A stretch of DNA of 64,000 nucleotides, taken from NCBI RefSeq assembly GCF_030297155.1, contig NZ_AP028068.1, positions 1,922,001 through 1,986,000 on the forward strand, given 5' to 3'. The number at the start of each line of letters is the position of its first letter. Positions within the stretch are counted from its first letter, which is position 1. Position numbers and translations under genes: made by a program. The notes under the pieces were generated by a model. It did not search any database and was not told where the DNA came from. It worked only from the letters and a program-made list of their open reading frames with translations. Of the stretch, positions 43,465 through 57,000 are shown piece by piece. The DNA is from Vibrio sp. FE10 (lineage in GTDB: Bacteria > Pseudomonadota > Gammaproteobacteria > Enterobacterales > Vibrionaceae).

Positions 43465-44361
43465 ATGAACAATGACAGTTTTGCTGCGTTTCAGGGGCTC
43501 ACGGATGACACACCCATTAAAGAATCATTTTCTACCACTGCAGAACCTTATGCTCACTATCTAAAAGATATTGTGGGCATTGATCTGTTGTCGCGCGAAG
43601 ATGAATTGTATTACGCAAAATTGAATCGTTCGGGTGATAAACAAGCACGCGACGTCATGATCGAATCGAACCTGCGCCTTGTTGTAAAAGTCGCAAAGAG
43701 TTACCTAAAGCGTAAAGGCAATAACTTCACACTCCTCGACCTTATCGAAGAAGGCAACATCGGTTTGATCAAGGCCATCGATAAGTACGATCCAGAACCC
43801 GGCTATCGTTTTTCGACCTATGCTGTGTGGTGGATTCGCGAAAACATTGAAGCGGCTTTAATGAACAAAGGTCGTACCGTTCGCTTACCTGCTCATGTGT
43901 GCAAAGAAATTAATAGCCTTGCCTCAAAGAAGCTTGATGTAAGCAAAAAAATGCGCAAAGAAATTTCGATCTCAGAATTATCGAACAGCTCAGGCGTAAA
44001 AGCTGAACGTGTCGATCAACTGGTCGCGTTAAGCGGGTTTATTGATGTAACAACAACGGTTGGTATCAGCCACGCTCCCCTCGTGTTAGAACAATGCGAA
44101 AGCGATTACATCCCCGACCCTCAACAAGATTGTGAAGACCGATCATTCACACATGCGCTAGAGCAGATCATCAACACACTGCCACCGAAATTGCAGAAGG
44201 TACTCATTCATCGTTTTGGTTTCTTCGATAACAACGTTAAAACGCTATCTGAAGTCGGACAAATGTTGGATGTAAATGTGTCTAATGAGCGAGTTAGACA
44301 GATGCAGAAAGAAGCGGTTGAGAGAATTCAAAAACGACTTAAATTCGATGGCTGGGTCTAA
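43465..44361 (+). CDS. rpoQ: RpoS-like alternative sigma factor (RpoQ/RpoX type)
   Basis: A 298-residue sigma70-family factor without region 1.1. Region 1.2 is [18 protein letters not shown]. Region 2 has [35 protein letters not shown] and [18 protein letters not shown]. Region 4 has [15 protein letters not shown] and [19 protein letters not shown]. Overall it resembles RpoS but is shorter and more divergent, as are RpoQ of Aliivibrio and RpoX of V. alginolyticus, linked to quorum sensing, motility and biofilm. AAGGACAAGG precedes the ATG, so translation should be efficient. The regulon here is unknown. Confidence 0.82.
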   Translation: MNNDSFAAFQGLTDDTPIKESFSTTAEPYAHYLKDIVGIDLLSREDELYYAKLNRSGDKQARDVMIESNLRLVVKVAKSYLKRKGNNFTLLDLIEEGNIGLIKAIDKYDPEPGYRFSTYAVWWIRENIEAALMNKGRTVRLPAHVCKEINSLASKKLDVSKKMRKEISISELSNSSGVKAERVDQLVALSGFIDVTTTVGISHAPLVLEQCESDYIPDPQQDCEDRSFTHALEQIINTLPPKLQKVLIHRFGFFDNNVKTLSEVGQMLDVNVSNERVRQMQKEAVERIQKRLKFDGWV

Positions 44362-44392
44362 ATAGCTAAATAGACATCTAAAGAACAATCAC

Positions 44393-44423
44393 AAGGGTAA
44401 GCCTCAAAAGCTTGCCCTTTTTG
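44393..44423 (+). terminator. Terminator of the sigma factor gene
   Basis: AAGGGTAAGC (44393-44402) pairs perfectly with GCTTGCCCTT (44410-44419), followed by TTTG. Confidence 0.9.
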
Positions 44424-44506
44424 TTTGCCTACTTTCTTAGCAAACTTGAGTCATCATAAACACTCAAAACAAGCAATCATGATCAGCGAACCTAGACTGC
44501 GTTTAA

Positions 44507-44860
44507 TCACCTTAACGAAGTTGCTCTTTCGCTGCGTAGAATGAGGTAATTAACATAGGTGGTTTCAAGGCAATCTTGCTCCCACAACGACAAGATACGC
44601 TTAGTTGCAAAGTAATAGTCTTTGTTCCTCAATAACATGCCAACGGTACGGCTGAGTTTCTCAAATCGAACTTGGTCACTTGCAGAAATATAATCGTCTT
44701 CACTTTGAATAATTGGAGCTAAACCATCGGCAAACCAATTATTTAGAATTTCTCGCATCTCCAATTCAGCCTCAGGCACATCCACACTCGACAACTCACG
44801 ATGTTGAGGTGGTGGCACGATGTATTTGGATGCTTGTGGTGAACTGACATATCGATACAT
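44507..44860 (-). CDS. Hypothetical protein (117 aa)
   Basis: I do not recognise this family. The N-terminal 45 residues are Pro/Ser/Glu-rich (VSSPQASKYIVPPPQHREL). The rest is helical (MREILNNWFADGLAPIIQSE, then VRFEKLSRTVGMLLRNKDYY and FATKRILSLWEQDCLETTYV). There is no signal peptide or membrane segment. A strong AGGAGG sits 6-7 nt before the ATG, so it is probably well translated. It is convergent with the sigma factor gene and downstream of the giant adhesin gene on the same strand. Confidence 0.7.
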   Translation of the reverse strand: MYRYVSSPQASKYIVPPPQHRELSSVDVPEAELEMREILNNWFADGLAPIIQSEDDYISASDQVRFEKLSRTVGMLLRNKDYYFATKRILSLWEQDCLETTYVNYLILRSERATSLR

Positions 44861-44981
44861 GTCGTCCCTCCTTTTAACTGACTCTTCTAATAATTAAGGA
44901 CATTTTTATCCATTAACAAGTTTTAGTGCCTAGTTTTTACGGGCAATGTTTATAGACAAGAAACAAGGAATAACGACAAAT

Positions 44982-45015
44982 AAAAAAGCCACACAAAGCT
45001 CGCTCTGCATGGCTT
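44982..45015 (-). terminator. Terminator of the giant adhesin gene
   Basis: AAGCCA (44987-44992) pairs with TGGCTT (45010-45015), with GTG/TGC near-pairs extending the stem. Read leftward the stem is followed by a T-tract. It lies about 64 bp past the adhesin stop. Confidence 0.75.
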
Positions 45016-45078
45016 CAATGAGGGCAACATTACGCTGCCCTATCTGTTTGTTGGCTCAACTGAACCAAACCTTTCTGG

Positions 45079-48000
45079 TTAGATCGAGCTTTGATCGAAG
45101 TCGTTGCCTTGATCGGTTCCAGTTTGAGAATCTGAATCGAAGCTTCCAGAGTCGTCCGTGAAGTCAACACCTTGATCTTGACCACCTGAACTTGTCCAGT
45201 CGCTGCCACCAGATTCCATACCGGCCATGTCTGGTTGCTGCTCTTGAGTAGAACCTTGCATGGTGTATTGATCATCGACCTCAACTTCAACAGAACCGCT
45301 TGCACCGTCTATTGAGCTACCCAATTCGTCGTAACCTTGGAATTGGACCTCGCTAGTCCCTTCATAACCCTCAGGAAGTTCAACCGATACCGGCTGTTCT
45401 AAGTTGCCACTGATTGTGAAACTACCATCACCGTTATCCAGCGCGTTACTCACAGTAGAACCTTCAGGTAAACCAGACATCTCAGCGTAATCAACCGATT
45501 CGTTACCACTCACCTCATCTGGAATCGAGATAGAAATAGTATCGCCCGGAGCCGCCGTTACGTCAGCCACGCTGCCTTCGGCTTCAGCATCTTGAGCTTG
45601 GTCATCAGCTTGTTGAGCCACTTCCACTTGCTGCTCTTCAGTTGCTTGAGCGACTTGTACTTGTGGTTCTTCACTTTGCACTGATTCGTCGGCCACTTGG
45701 ATACTTACGCTGTGGCTTGATACTTCACCGCCGTCGTTGACTTCAACATTCATCGCTAAATTGCCATCGAAGTCCTCATTAGGCCAATAAGTCCACTCGC
45801 CTTCACCAGATTCAGCAAAGAAGCCCGCATCGTTCGCGTCGGAAACATCAACAACTTGTGCTGTATCGCTCACGCCCAACTCATCCACCAGCTGCGATTC
45901 GGTGATCGTTAATGAACCATCATCCGCTAAGGCATAGCCTTCACTCGCGGCTGCTTCATCGCCACCTTGGATATCAACATTGAAGAAGCTTTCGATGCGA
46001 TTTTCGCCATCGGTCGCTATAAATCCAACTTGAACATCGCCAGTGTAATCTTCAGCAGGTGTGAATTGATAGTTACCTTGGTTATCGCTCTCTATCACAC
46101 CCTGACCTTCCATCAAGCTCACTGACTCAATGCTCAAGCTATCGCCCTCTGCATCACTCAGGTTCGCTAACATGTCTTGATCAGTGAACGACAAGGTTGC
46201 ATCCGCTGCGATTTCAGTGGTTGTGATGCTGTTAACTTCTGGTGCAGCATTCTCTTGTGAATCGCCTTCTTTCACGACCACGCCAGTTTGCTCATCATGA
46301 AGCACGCCATCTTTATCAACTACGTAAGCAATGTCTGCTTCGCCAGTAAAGCCAGGTGCTGGGGTGAACGTCCAAGTGCCATCGCCATTATCGACAATCT
46401 CACCTTGGCTGCGGTCGGCTAGATGAACCAGTTTCACTTCATCATCGCTGTCTGCATCCACGTTCTCAGCCAATCCAATTAGGTCATCCGCGGTTAGGAT
46501 GATGGAATCACCCGCTACCGTTTCGAAATCACCAGAATCGATGCCATCTTCGAACGCTTCAGGCTCATCTCCGTAATCGACCGTGGTTGCACTTACGGTT
46601 ACGAAGAACTCACCATGGAAGTCTTCAGGTGGCGTCATTTGAATGTTTGAGATATCCCAATCGAACAGGTCGATGTATTGACCCGGCTCAGTGATCATCA
46701 CGGTGTTCACACCATCGGTTACTTCGAAACCAACAGGGAAACCAGTCATCACTAAGTTACTTAGTGTTTCTGAATCATCGACTAGACCAACGTTCAATCC
46801 TAAGTGACCCGTTTCATCTTCACCGAACACCAATGGACCGTCATGGTCAGTTGAAATAACTGCACCATCTGCGACAGGACGTACGTACACAGGAACATCG
46901 AGAACCGTTTCGAACTCACCGTCACTTACGACAACTTGTAGGTCTGAAACGCCTGCAAAGTCACCCGTTGGTGTGAATGTCCAAGTACCGTCGCCGTTGT
47001 CTGTTACTTCTCCGCCATCTTCACCGTCGGCGGTGATGATGCGTGAAACCACAAGGTCAGCCGTATCAATGTCACCGAACAAGTTCATTAAGTCGCCAGC
47101 ATCGAAGGTGAACGCGCCATCTTCGTCTGTGGTCATCATCGCGTTACCGACATTAAATGGAGCGTCGTTAACTGGAATAACATCCACATTCAGCGAACCA
47201 TCAACCACTTCTTCGCCATCAGTTGCTTGATAACCCAGTTCTACCAAGCCATTGAAGTCTTGAGTAGTCACTAAGTGATACATGCCATCTGGCTGCTGAG
47301 TTAAGGTCGCATTGGCTGGAGCACGAACCGTGATGCTTTCGATGCTGATCTCGTCACCATCAAGGTCTGTGACTTGATCCGCGATGTAAGCTGGGTCAAT
47401 CACCATGACCACATCTTCTTCGCCTTGCATCTCAATCGTAGGTGCTTCAGGCGCATCGTTCACTGGCGTGACATCGATGTGACCGTCGACTGAAATCGTC
47501 TCTTGGCCATCGCTAACGGTAAACGTCATTGGCACATCGCCATTGAAGTTTTCGTTTGGCGTAAATGACCAAGTACCATCTTCGTTGTCTAGCAACTCAC
47601 CTAAGCTAGGGTCGATTTGTAGACCAGAAGCTGATAGTTCATCTGCGGTGTTATCGATGTCGGTAGCTTGAGCTAACAACATGTCTTGTGTGATAAGAAT
47701 GGTGCTGTCTTCGGCTGTGGTTAGTTTCACATCCTCAGATTCAGGTCCATCGTTAACGGCCAGAACTTCGATACCCGCCGTTGTTGTGGCTGTTGCACCG
47801 TCATCATCGGTTACAACCACATCTAGGCTAATATTACCGTTAAAGTTCTCACTCGGCGTGAAGGTCACAGAACCATCATCGTTTTGAACCAATTCGCCGT
47901 CAGAGCCAGTGTAAGTCACGCTTTCAAGCGACACTTCACCATCAATGTCTGAACTGTTGGCAATCAACTGCTCAGGGCTAATGGTAATCGTGCCATCTTC

Positions 48001-51000
48001 GTTCATTTGGTAAGACGTTGAACCCGCCACTGGTGCATCGTTAATGTCCGTTACCGTCACATCAATATTGGCATCGACCGTCTCAGTGCCATCAGTCACT
48101 GTGAAGCCAAGGTTTACATCGCCATTGAAGTTCTCGTTTGGAGCAAAGCTATAAGTGCCGTCACCGTTGTCAGTGAACACACCCTCTGCGCCCGTGTAAG
48201 ACACATCCGTAATCGACAAGTCATCGCCATCAATGTCTGCAGCGCCTGCTAATAGGTCTGCATCCGTGAAGATTAGCGTTCCATCTTCCTCAACGGTGAA
48301 GCTTTGGTCTGCGGCTGTCGGTAGGTCATTGACTGGGTTAACCGTTAGGTCGACGCCAGCTTGAACCGTTTCAAGGCCATCTGACACATCAAAGCTTAGG
48401 TCAATGTCACCGTTGAAATCAGCCTCCGGCATGATAGTGAATGAACCATCTTCGTTTGCTGTTACGGTTGCATTGTCACCTGCAGATAAGTTGCTTGCGG
48501 TCAGTGCATCGCCATCAACATCGGAAGCGTTCGCCAACAACTGTTCTTGAGATAGCGTAATTGAACCATCTTCATCAACCGAGTAAGCCACGTTACCTGC
48601 TACTGGTGCATCGTTGACAGCAATCACTTCAATACCAGCCGTTGTTTCAGCCGTTGCGCCATCGTCATCAATAACCGTCACATCAAGGTTGATGTCGCCG
48701 TTAAAGTTTTCATTTGGAGCGAACGTGACTGAACCATCTTCATTTTGAACCAAGATTCCGTCGGCACCTGAATAGCTAACGCTATCAAGCGACACTTCAC
48801 CGTCCACATCGGAGCTATTAGCAATCAACTGCGCAGGACTCAATGTAATAGTGCCATCTTCGTTCATTTGGTAAGACGTTGCGCCTGCCACTGGTGCATC
48901 GTTAACGTCTGTTACCGTGACGTCGATGTTTGCATCAACCGTCTCTGTACCATCAGATACTGAGAAGTCCAGACTTACGTCACCATTGAAGTTCTCGTTC
49001 GGTGCAAAGGTGTAAGTACCATCACCATTGTCAGTGAACACACCCTCTGCGCCAGTGTAAGACACATCGGCAACTGAAAGTTCGTCACCATCAATATCAG
49101 AGGCACCCGCTAGCAGTTGCTCGTCTGTAAAGGTAAGTGAACCATCTTCTTCAATGGTGTAAGCGACATCTTCTACAACCGCGATGTCATTCACTGGATT
49201 CACAGTAAGGTCGGCCGTTGCAACAACCGTTTCAGTACCATCAGAAAGGTCGAAGCTAAGGTCAATGTCGCCATTGAAGTCGGCATCCGGAGTAATGGTA
49301 AATGAACCATCATCGTTTGCCGTAACGGTAGCGTTATCACCCGCAGTTAGGTTGGCAGCGGTAAGATCATCGCCGTCCACATCCGATGCTTGAGCAAGCA
49401 GTTGCTCTTGGCTTAGCGTGATTGAACCATCTTCATCCACTGAGTAAGCCAAGTCACCTGACACTGGCGCGTCGTTAACCGCGATAACGTCAATACCCGC
49501 GGTAGTTTGCGCGGTTGCACCATCTTCATCAGCAACAGTGACATCTAGGCTGACATTACCGTTGAAGTTTTCGTTTGGTGCGAAGCTGTAAGTACCATCA
49601 CCGTTATCAGTAAAGATACCGTCTGCACCCGAGTAAGAAACGTCACTAACGGATACATCACCTTCAATGTCGGAACTGTTCGCAAGAAGCTGAGCATCAG
49701 AGATAATAATCACATTATCTTCATCAACGCTGTAGGTCGTTGAACCTGCAACGGGTAGGTCATTGACAGCAATAACGTCGATGCCTGCCGTTGTTTCAGC
49801 CGTTGCGCCATCCTCATCCATAACAGACACATCAAGACTGATGTCGCCGTTAAAGTTTTCGTTTGGAGCAAAGGTGTAAGTACCATCACCATTATCAGTG
49901 AATACACCATCAGTGCCGCTGTAGCTTACATCGCTGACAAACACTTCCCCTTCAACGTCCGAGCTGTTCGCCAGAAGTTGTGCATCGCTTAGGGTAATAC
50001 TGCCGTCTTCTTCAACGCTGTAAGAGGTTGTGCCTGCAACCGGTACGTCATTGATTGGAACCACTTGAACATCAATGTTCGCCGATACAACATCAGTACC
50101 ATCACTCACATCGTAAGTTAGGTCAACGCTGCCATTGAAGTTCTCGTTTGGCGCAAAGGTGTAAGTACCATCGCCATTATCCGTGAACACACCGTCGGTG
50201 CCTTCGTAGTTAACCGACTCGACAGAAAGGTCGTCGCCATCGATATCCGTCGCACCAGCCAGTAACTGATCATCAGTGAAGGTTAACGAACCATCTTCAT
50301 TGATGGTGTAGTCGTGGTCGTAAATAACCGAAAGGTCGTTAACTGCTGTTACGGTCACGTCTAGTTCCGCTGGAGTAACCCCACCGTTGCCATCGTCTAC
50401 GTTGTAGCTAATCGAGAATTCACCATTGAAGTTCTCTTCCGGTGTAATGGTGTAAGTACCATCACCATTGTCAGTGATAAGAGCGTTCTCAATTGAAACA
50501 TCTCCAACACTTGGTTCGTTACCACCCGTTTCACCAGAATCATCACCTTCCTCGCCGGTTAGCAATTCAGAGATATCAATGCCGTTTTCATTCGCGAGCG
50601 CTTCTTCTGCCGTTGGTAAATCAAACGCATTCTCGCTGCCTACATCTTGGCTTGGAACAATAACGCCATTCACGATATCAAATACATGCCAATGGTCACC
50701 TGATGGGTTTTCAGATAAATCAGGGCTAAAGGTTTCAACCAATGTATCGCCAACAAATACCTGAACCTGTACATCTTCAACACCATCTACATCCCAACTT
50801 CTGCTGGTGTAGTTGTGTACTGAATAGTGCATGTCCGCATCTTGGTAGTTTGGAATGGTGATGGTTTCAGGGCCGCCACCATTTGTGTCATCTACATCTT
50901 GTTGAACAACGTTACCTTCACCCAAATCATGGCTCATGTCGCGATAGTAAATATGGTCCAGCTCATTGCCATTTTCTGTATCGTAGAGCCATAGGTGGTT

Positions 51001-54000
51001 GTCCATATCACGTGGGCTTTCACCCCATGTGACCACGATACGCATATCTGTTTCTTCAAGCACTTCCGATATTGCGGTTACGCCACCATTGGTATCTCCA
51101 CCTGCTGGAACTAGGAAGCTGCTAGTAATAGAGCCTTCTTGTTCAATAGTCACGGTACCTTGGTCAACAACTGGACCGCTCACAGAGTAGTTACCGGATT
51201 GATCGGTCACCGCTGTGTAAGAGTGACCAGCATTGTCGGTTAGCGTCACATCCGCACCTACGATTGGATTGCCAGTTTCAGCATCCAATACAGTACCAGT
51301 AACGGTCGTTTCATCGCCCTGCTCTCCGATAATTGCGGTCATGTCATCATCTTCGATGTCAGTCGCGAATTGTAGGAGCTCTTCTTGAGTAATGGTGTAT
51401 GAACCATCTTCTTCAATGGTTATCGCCACGTCAGCAGAGACAATTGGCGCGTCGTTAACTGGATCAACCGTTAAGCCTAAGTTAGCGGCAATTGGTGTGT
51501 CGCCATCGTTGATGCTGTAGGCAACATCGATGTAGCCATTGAAGTTTTCACTTGGAGTGATTGAGAATGTGCCATCGCCATTATCGACAATCGTTGCATC
51601 GTCACCGACCAAGGTTAAGTCGGAAGCGACAAGATCATCACCCTCAATATCAGCGGCATTGGCAAGTAACTGCTCCTGCGTGATAGTGATGACATTGTCT
51701 TCATCAACGTTCGCGTAAACATCAGATGTCGTTGGCAAGTCGTTGACTGGGTTTACGGTCAGATCGGCGTTCGCCACAATCGACTCGGTGCCGTCCGAAA
51801 TATCAAAGCTTAGGTCGATATCGCCATTGAAGTTCGCATCTGGCGTTACCGTAAAGGTGCCATCGCCATTATCAACAACGGTTGCATTATCGCCTGCACT
51901 TAAGTTGCTTGCGGTTAGGTCATCGCCATCCACATCAGATGCTTGAGATAGCAACTGCTCTTGAGTCAGAGTAATCGAACCATCTTCATCAATGCTGTAC
52001 GCCAAGTCACCCGATACCGGTGGATCGTTAATTGGAAGAACATCAATACTTGCGCTGGTGGCTACTGTCGCACCGTCTTCATCAGTCACCACTACATCGA
52101 GGCTAACATCGCCATCGAAGTTTGCGTTCGGTGCAAAGCTGAATGTGCCGTTACCGTTGTCAGTAAAGATACCGTCAGCGCCTGTGTAAGTAACGCTATC
52201 AATCGCCACTTCACCCTCAATATCAGAAGAGTTCGCCAACAGTTGCTCTGCACTGATGGTGATAACTTCATCTTCATTCACTGAGTAGCTGGTTGAGCCT
52301 GCGATTGGTGGATCGTTCACCTCAAGTACAGTAATTCCGGCGGTGGTCGCTTCTGTTGCACCGTCTTCATCGGTAACAACCACCGCTAAGCTGACTTCGC
52401 CATTGAAGTTTTCGTTTGGTGAGAAGGTATAAGTGCCGTCGCCATTGTCCTCAAACACACCATCGCTGCCAGTGTAAGTCACGCTATCAATCGCAACCTC
52501 ACCTTCAATATCTGAAGAGTTGGCTAATAGCTGTTCATTACTGATCGTGATTGAGTTGTCTTCATGCACAGTGTAAGACGTGCTGCCCGCCACTGGTGGA
52601 TCGTTCTCAGGCGTCACGCTCACATCAATGTTGGCTTGAACCGTATCCGTTCCATCTGAGACATTAAAGCTGAAGTTCACATCACCATTGAAGTTCTCGT
52701 TTGGCGCAAAGCTGTAGCTTCCGTCACCATTGTCGGTAAGCACACCATCAGCACCCGTGTATGTCACACCTTCTACTGTTAGGTCATCACCTTCAACATC
52801 CGTTGCACCCGTTAACAGGTCAGCGTCAGTGAAGTTAAGAACCCCATCTTCACCAATAGTGAATGCTTGGTCTTGTGGCTCTGGCGCATCATTGACAGGT
52901 GTTACCGTCAAGTCTAGGCCTGCAGCGACCATGTCTTCCCCATCGGTGACATCGTAACTAAATTCGATATTACCGTTGAAGTTTTCACTCGGTGTAATGG
53001 TGAAACTGCCATCGTCGTTCATTTGAACGGTCGCATTTTCATCATTAGTAGTTAGGTTGATTGCTGATAGGTCATCACCATCAATGTCAACAGCGTGCTC
53101 TAGCAACTGCTCTTGCGTTAATGTGATGCTGTTGTCTTCCGCTGTGACCGCGCTGATATCACCTTCTACCTCTGGTGCATCGTTCGCAGGCGAGATGTGA
53201 ATCGTCACATCTTGCGTAGCTGTTGCGGTTGTACCGGTATCAACATCTGTTGATGTCGCATTGACCGTTAATACCACATCACCATTGAAATCACCTGAAG
53301 GGATAAACTCTAGCCCTGCAAGTTCTTCTGGCTGTAGAGACCACGTACCATCGCCGTTATCGGTACCTGCAGAAAGCGAACTTCCCTCTGGTACATCTTC
53401 AATCAAGATAGCGAGATTTTCTGAACCATCGGTATCCGTTAGTGCCGCATCAATATCCAGTGGCACTGGTGTGTCTTCAGTACCAATGATTTGGTAATCC
53501 GCGTCAGACACTGAGATTTCGATGTTGTCGATGCCAAACGACTCATCATTCACGCTTTGATTCAGAGTTGAACCGAAGCCAAGTTCAAGTTGGCCGTCTT
53601 CGACGGGTACCGTTAGGTTGATTTGGTGTGCTTGGTCGTTCCAGCCACTGAAGCCTTCACCTTGCGACACGCCGTGAACCACTTCGCCGACTTCATTACC
53701 TTCTGAATCGTAAAGCGTTGTTGTGCCATCTTGAGTTTGGAACGCCGAGTTGTCTAACGAAGTAAGCTCTTCGCCGCCGACAAAGATTTGGAATGACTCA
53801 CCATCCCAAGAGTCGATTTCGTAGAAGCTAAATGAGATATTAACTTCGCTCACATCACTTGGAATGTCGTAAGTTTTGCTGACCGCTTCATCGCCGCCCG
53901 TACCACCGATACGACCCAGCATGTCACCCGATTCGAAGCCTTGTGAGCTTTCTGTGCCTGTGTTCCAACCATTCGAGCCAGACTCGAAGTTATCAGAAGC

Positions 54001-57000
54001 AATCACCAAGTCAGACGCAATCGACAGCTCTGGCATATCAACCACAGATTGAACGTCAATCGTCGCTTCTGCTGGTACTGTCGCAGTGCCGTCATTCACG
54101 TCGAACGTCACATTCACATTGCCGTCGAAGTTTTCATTCGGTGCGAATGTGTAAGTGCCGTCGCCGTTATCAACCAAAGTACCGCTATCTGAAGCAACAT
54201 TTTCAACCGATAAGTTATCGCCATCAATGTCGCCCGCATTTTGCAGCAGTTGCTCTTCTGTGAAGGTAAAGCTGGTGTCTTCTTGAGTCACAAATTGTGG
54301 CTCACCAACTGTTGGTAAGTCGTTGACTGGGTTAACCGTTAGGTCTGCCGTTGCTTGAATCGTCGCATCACCATCGGTAATGTCGAAGCTCAAATCAATG
54401 TCGCCATTGAAGTCAGCATCTGGCGTGATAGTGAAACTGCCATCATCGTTCGCAGTAACGGTCGCATCACCGCCAACGGTTAGGTTAGATGCTGATAAGT
54501 CATCGCCATCAACGTCACCCGCTTGAGCAAGTAACTGCTCTTGGCTTAGGTTAATCGAACCATCTTCATCAACACTGTAAGCCAACTCACCCGATACCGG
54601 AGCATCATTCACAGGCAGAACATCAATGTTTGCTGTGGTAGTTGCGGTTGCGCCATCTTCATCGGTCACGACCACATCAAGGCTGACATCACCGTCGAAG
54701 TTTGCGTTCGGTGCGAAGCTGAACGTACCGTCACCGTTGTCGGTAAAGATACCGTCTGAACCGGTGTAGTTAACGCTATCAATCGCCACTTCACCTTCGA
54801 TATCTGAAGCACTCGCCAACAGTTGCTCAGAACTGATGGTAATCACTTCATCTTCATTCACAGAGTAACTTGTTACACCTGCGATTGGCGGATCGTTCAC
54901 CTCAAGTACTGTAATACCTGCAGTTGTCGCTTCTGTCGCGCCATCTTCATCCGCTACGACAACATCTAGGCTCACTTCGCCATTGAAGTTTTCGTTTGGT
55001 AAGAAGGTGTAAGTACCATCTCCGTTATCTTCAAAGACGCCGTCTGTGCCAGAGTAAGTCACGCTATCAACGGCAACATCACCCTCAATATCCGAAGAGT
55101 TAGCTAGAAGCTGCTCATCACTGATGGTAATTGAATTGTCTTCATGAACTGTATAAGACGTGCTACCAGCAACAGGTGGATCGTTCTCTGGTGTCACGCT
55201 TACATCGATATTGGCTTGAACCGTGTCCGTACCATCTGACACATCAAAACTGAAGTTCACGTCACCATTGAAGTTCTCATTCGGTGCGAAGCTGTAACTG
55301 CCATCGCCGTTATCGGTAAGGACACCATCAGCACCTGTGTAAGTTACACCTTCAACCGACAAGTCGTCCCCATCGATATCGGTAGCACCCGTTAGCAGGT
55401 CTTCATCTGTGAAGTTCAAGACACCATCTTCGCCAATGCTGAACGTTTGGTCTTGCGGCTGTGGTAAATCATTAACTGGATTCACCGTTAGGTCAGCGGT
55501 AGCAACAAGTGTGTCTGCCCCGTCGTTGATGTCGAACGTTAGGTCAATATCACCGTTGAAGTTCGCATCTGGTGTGATGGTAAAGCTACCGTCGTCGTTA
55601 GCAACAACCGTCGCGTCGCCATCAACCACCAAGTTAGAAGCAGTAAGGTCGTCTCCATCTACATCGCTAGCTTGAGAAAGAAGCTGCTCTTGGCTCAAGG
55701 TAATTGAACCGTCTTCCTCTACGCTGTATGCCAAATCTCCTGATACTGGAACATCATTAATTGGTAGGACATCAACCGTAATATGAGTATCAACTTGAGC
55801 GCCGTCTTCATCTTGAATGGTCACATCCAACTGCACTTGGCCGTTGAAGTTTTCATTCGGTGCAAAGCTACATGTCCCATCTCCATTGATAGAGAAGATG
55901 CCGTCAGGACCATCGTAGTTGATCTCAACAAGCTCAACATCACCCTCAATATCTGAAGCATTGAGTAGTACTTGAGACTCGCTGAATGTCAGAACTGAAT
56001 CTTCGTCGATTGTGTATGATGTTGGACCCGCCACTGGCGGATCGTTCACTTCAAGAACAGTAATACCTGCGGTGGTGGCTTCAGTCGCACCATCTTCATC
56101 CGTCACAACAACATCTAGGCTAACTTCGCCATTAAAGTTCTCGTTTGGAGAGAAGGTGTAAGTGCCGTTACCGTTGATTTCAAGCACACCATCGCTACCA
56201 CTGTAAGTCACGCTATCAATCGCCACTTCCCCTTCGATATCCGAAGAGTTCGCAAGCAATTGTTCGTTACTGATGGTAATGGAATTATCTTCATGAACGG
56301 TGTAAGACGTACTGCCCGCAACCGGAGGATCGTTCTCTGGTGTCACGCTCACATCAACATTCGCAGTGACTGTATCTGTACCGTCTGATACATCAAACGA
56401 GAAGTTCACATCGCCGTTAAAGTTTTCGTTCGGTGCGAAGCTGTATGTGCCGTCGCCGTTATCGGTTAGGACACCATCTGCACCAGTGTAAGTGACACCT
56501 TCAACGCTTAGGTCATCTCCCTCAATGTCCGTAGCTCCTGTTAATAGGTCTTGGTCTGTGAAGGTTAATACACCATCTTCGTTAACTGTGAACGCTTGGT
56601 CTTGTGCTAATGGACCGTCATTCACTGGTGAAACGGTTAGCTCTAGATTGGTAGAGACAACATCATCACCATCCGAGACATCGAACGTAAAGTTAACATC
56701 ACCGTTGAAGTCAGCGTCTGGCGTTAATGTGTAAGTACCATCGCCGTTATCCGTGATGGTCACACTGTCATCATCAGTTGCTAAGTTAAGCGCTGTGAGT
56801 TGGTCACCATCTAAATCGCGAGCATTTGCCAACAAGTCTTCTTGCGTGATGATAATAGAACCATCTTCTTCCACTGTTGCTGCGACAGGAAGTGCTTCAG
56901 GTGCGTGCTCAATGTGCGCGCCTGTCGCATTAATGTAGATAGTTTGAGATACCGTTTCAGAATCATCATTCGATAGCTCTGTTGCGGTTGCAGTTACGTG

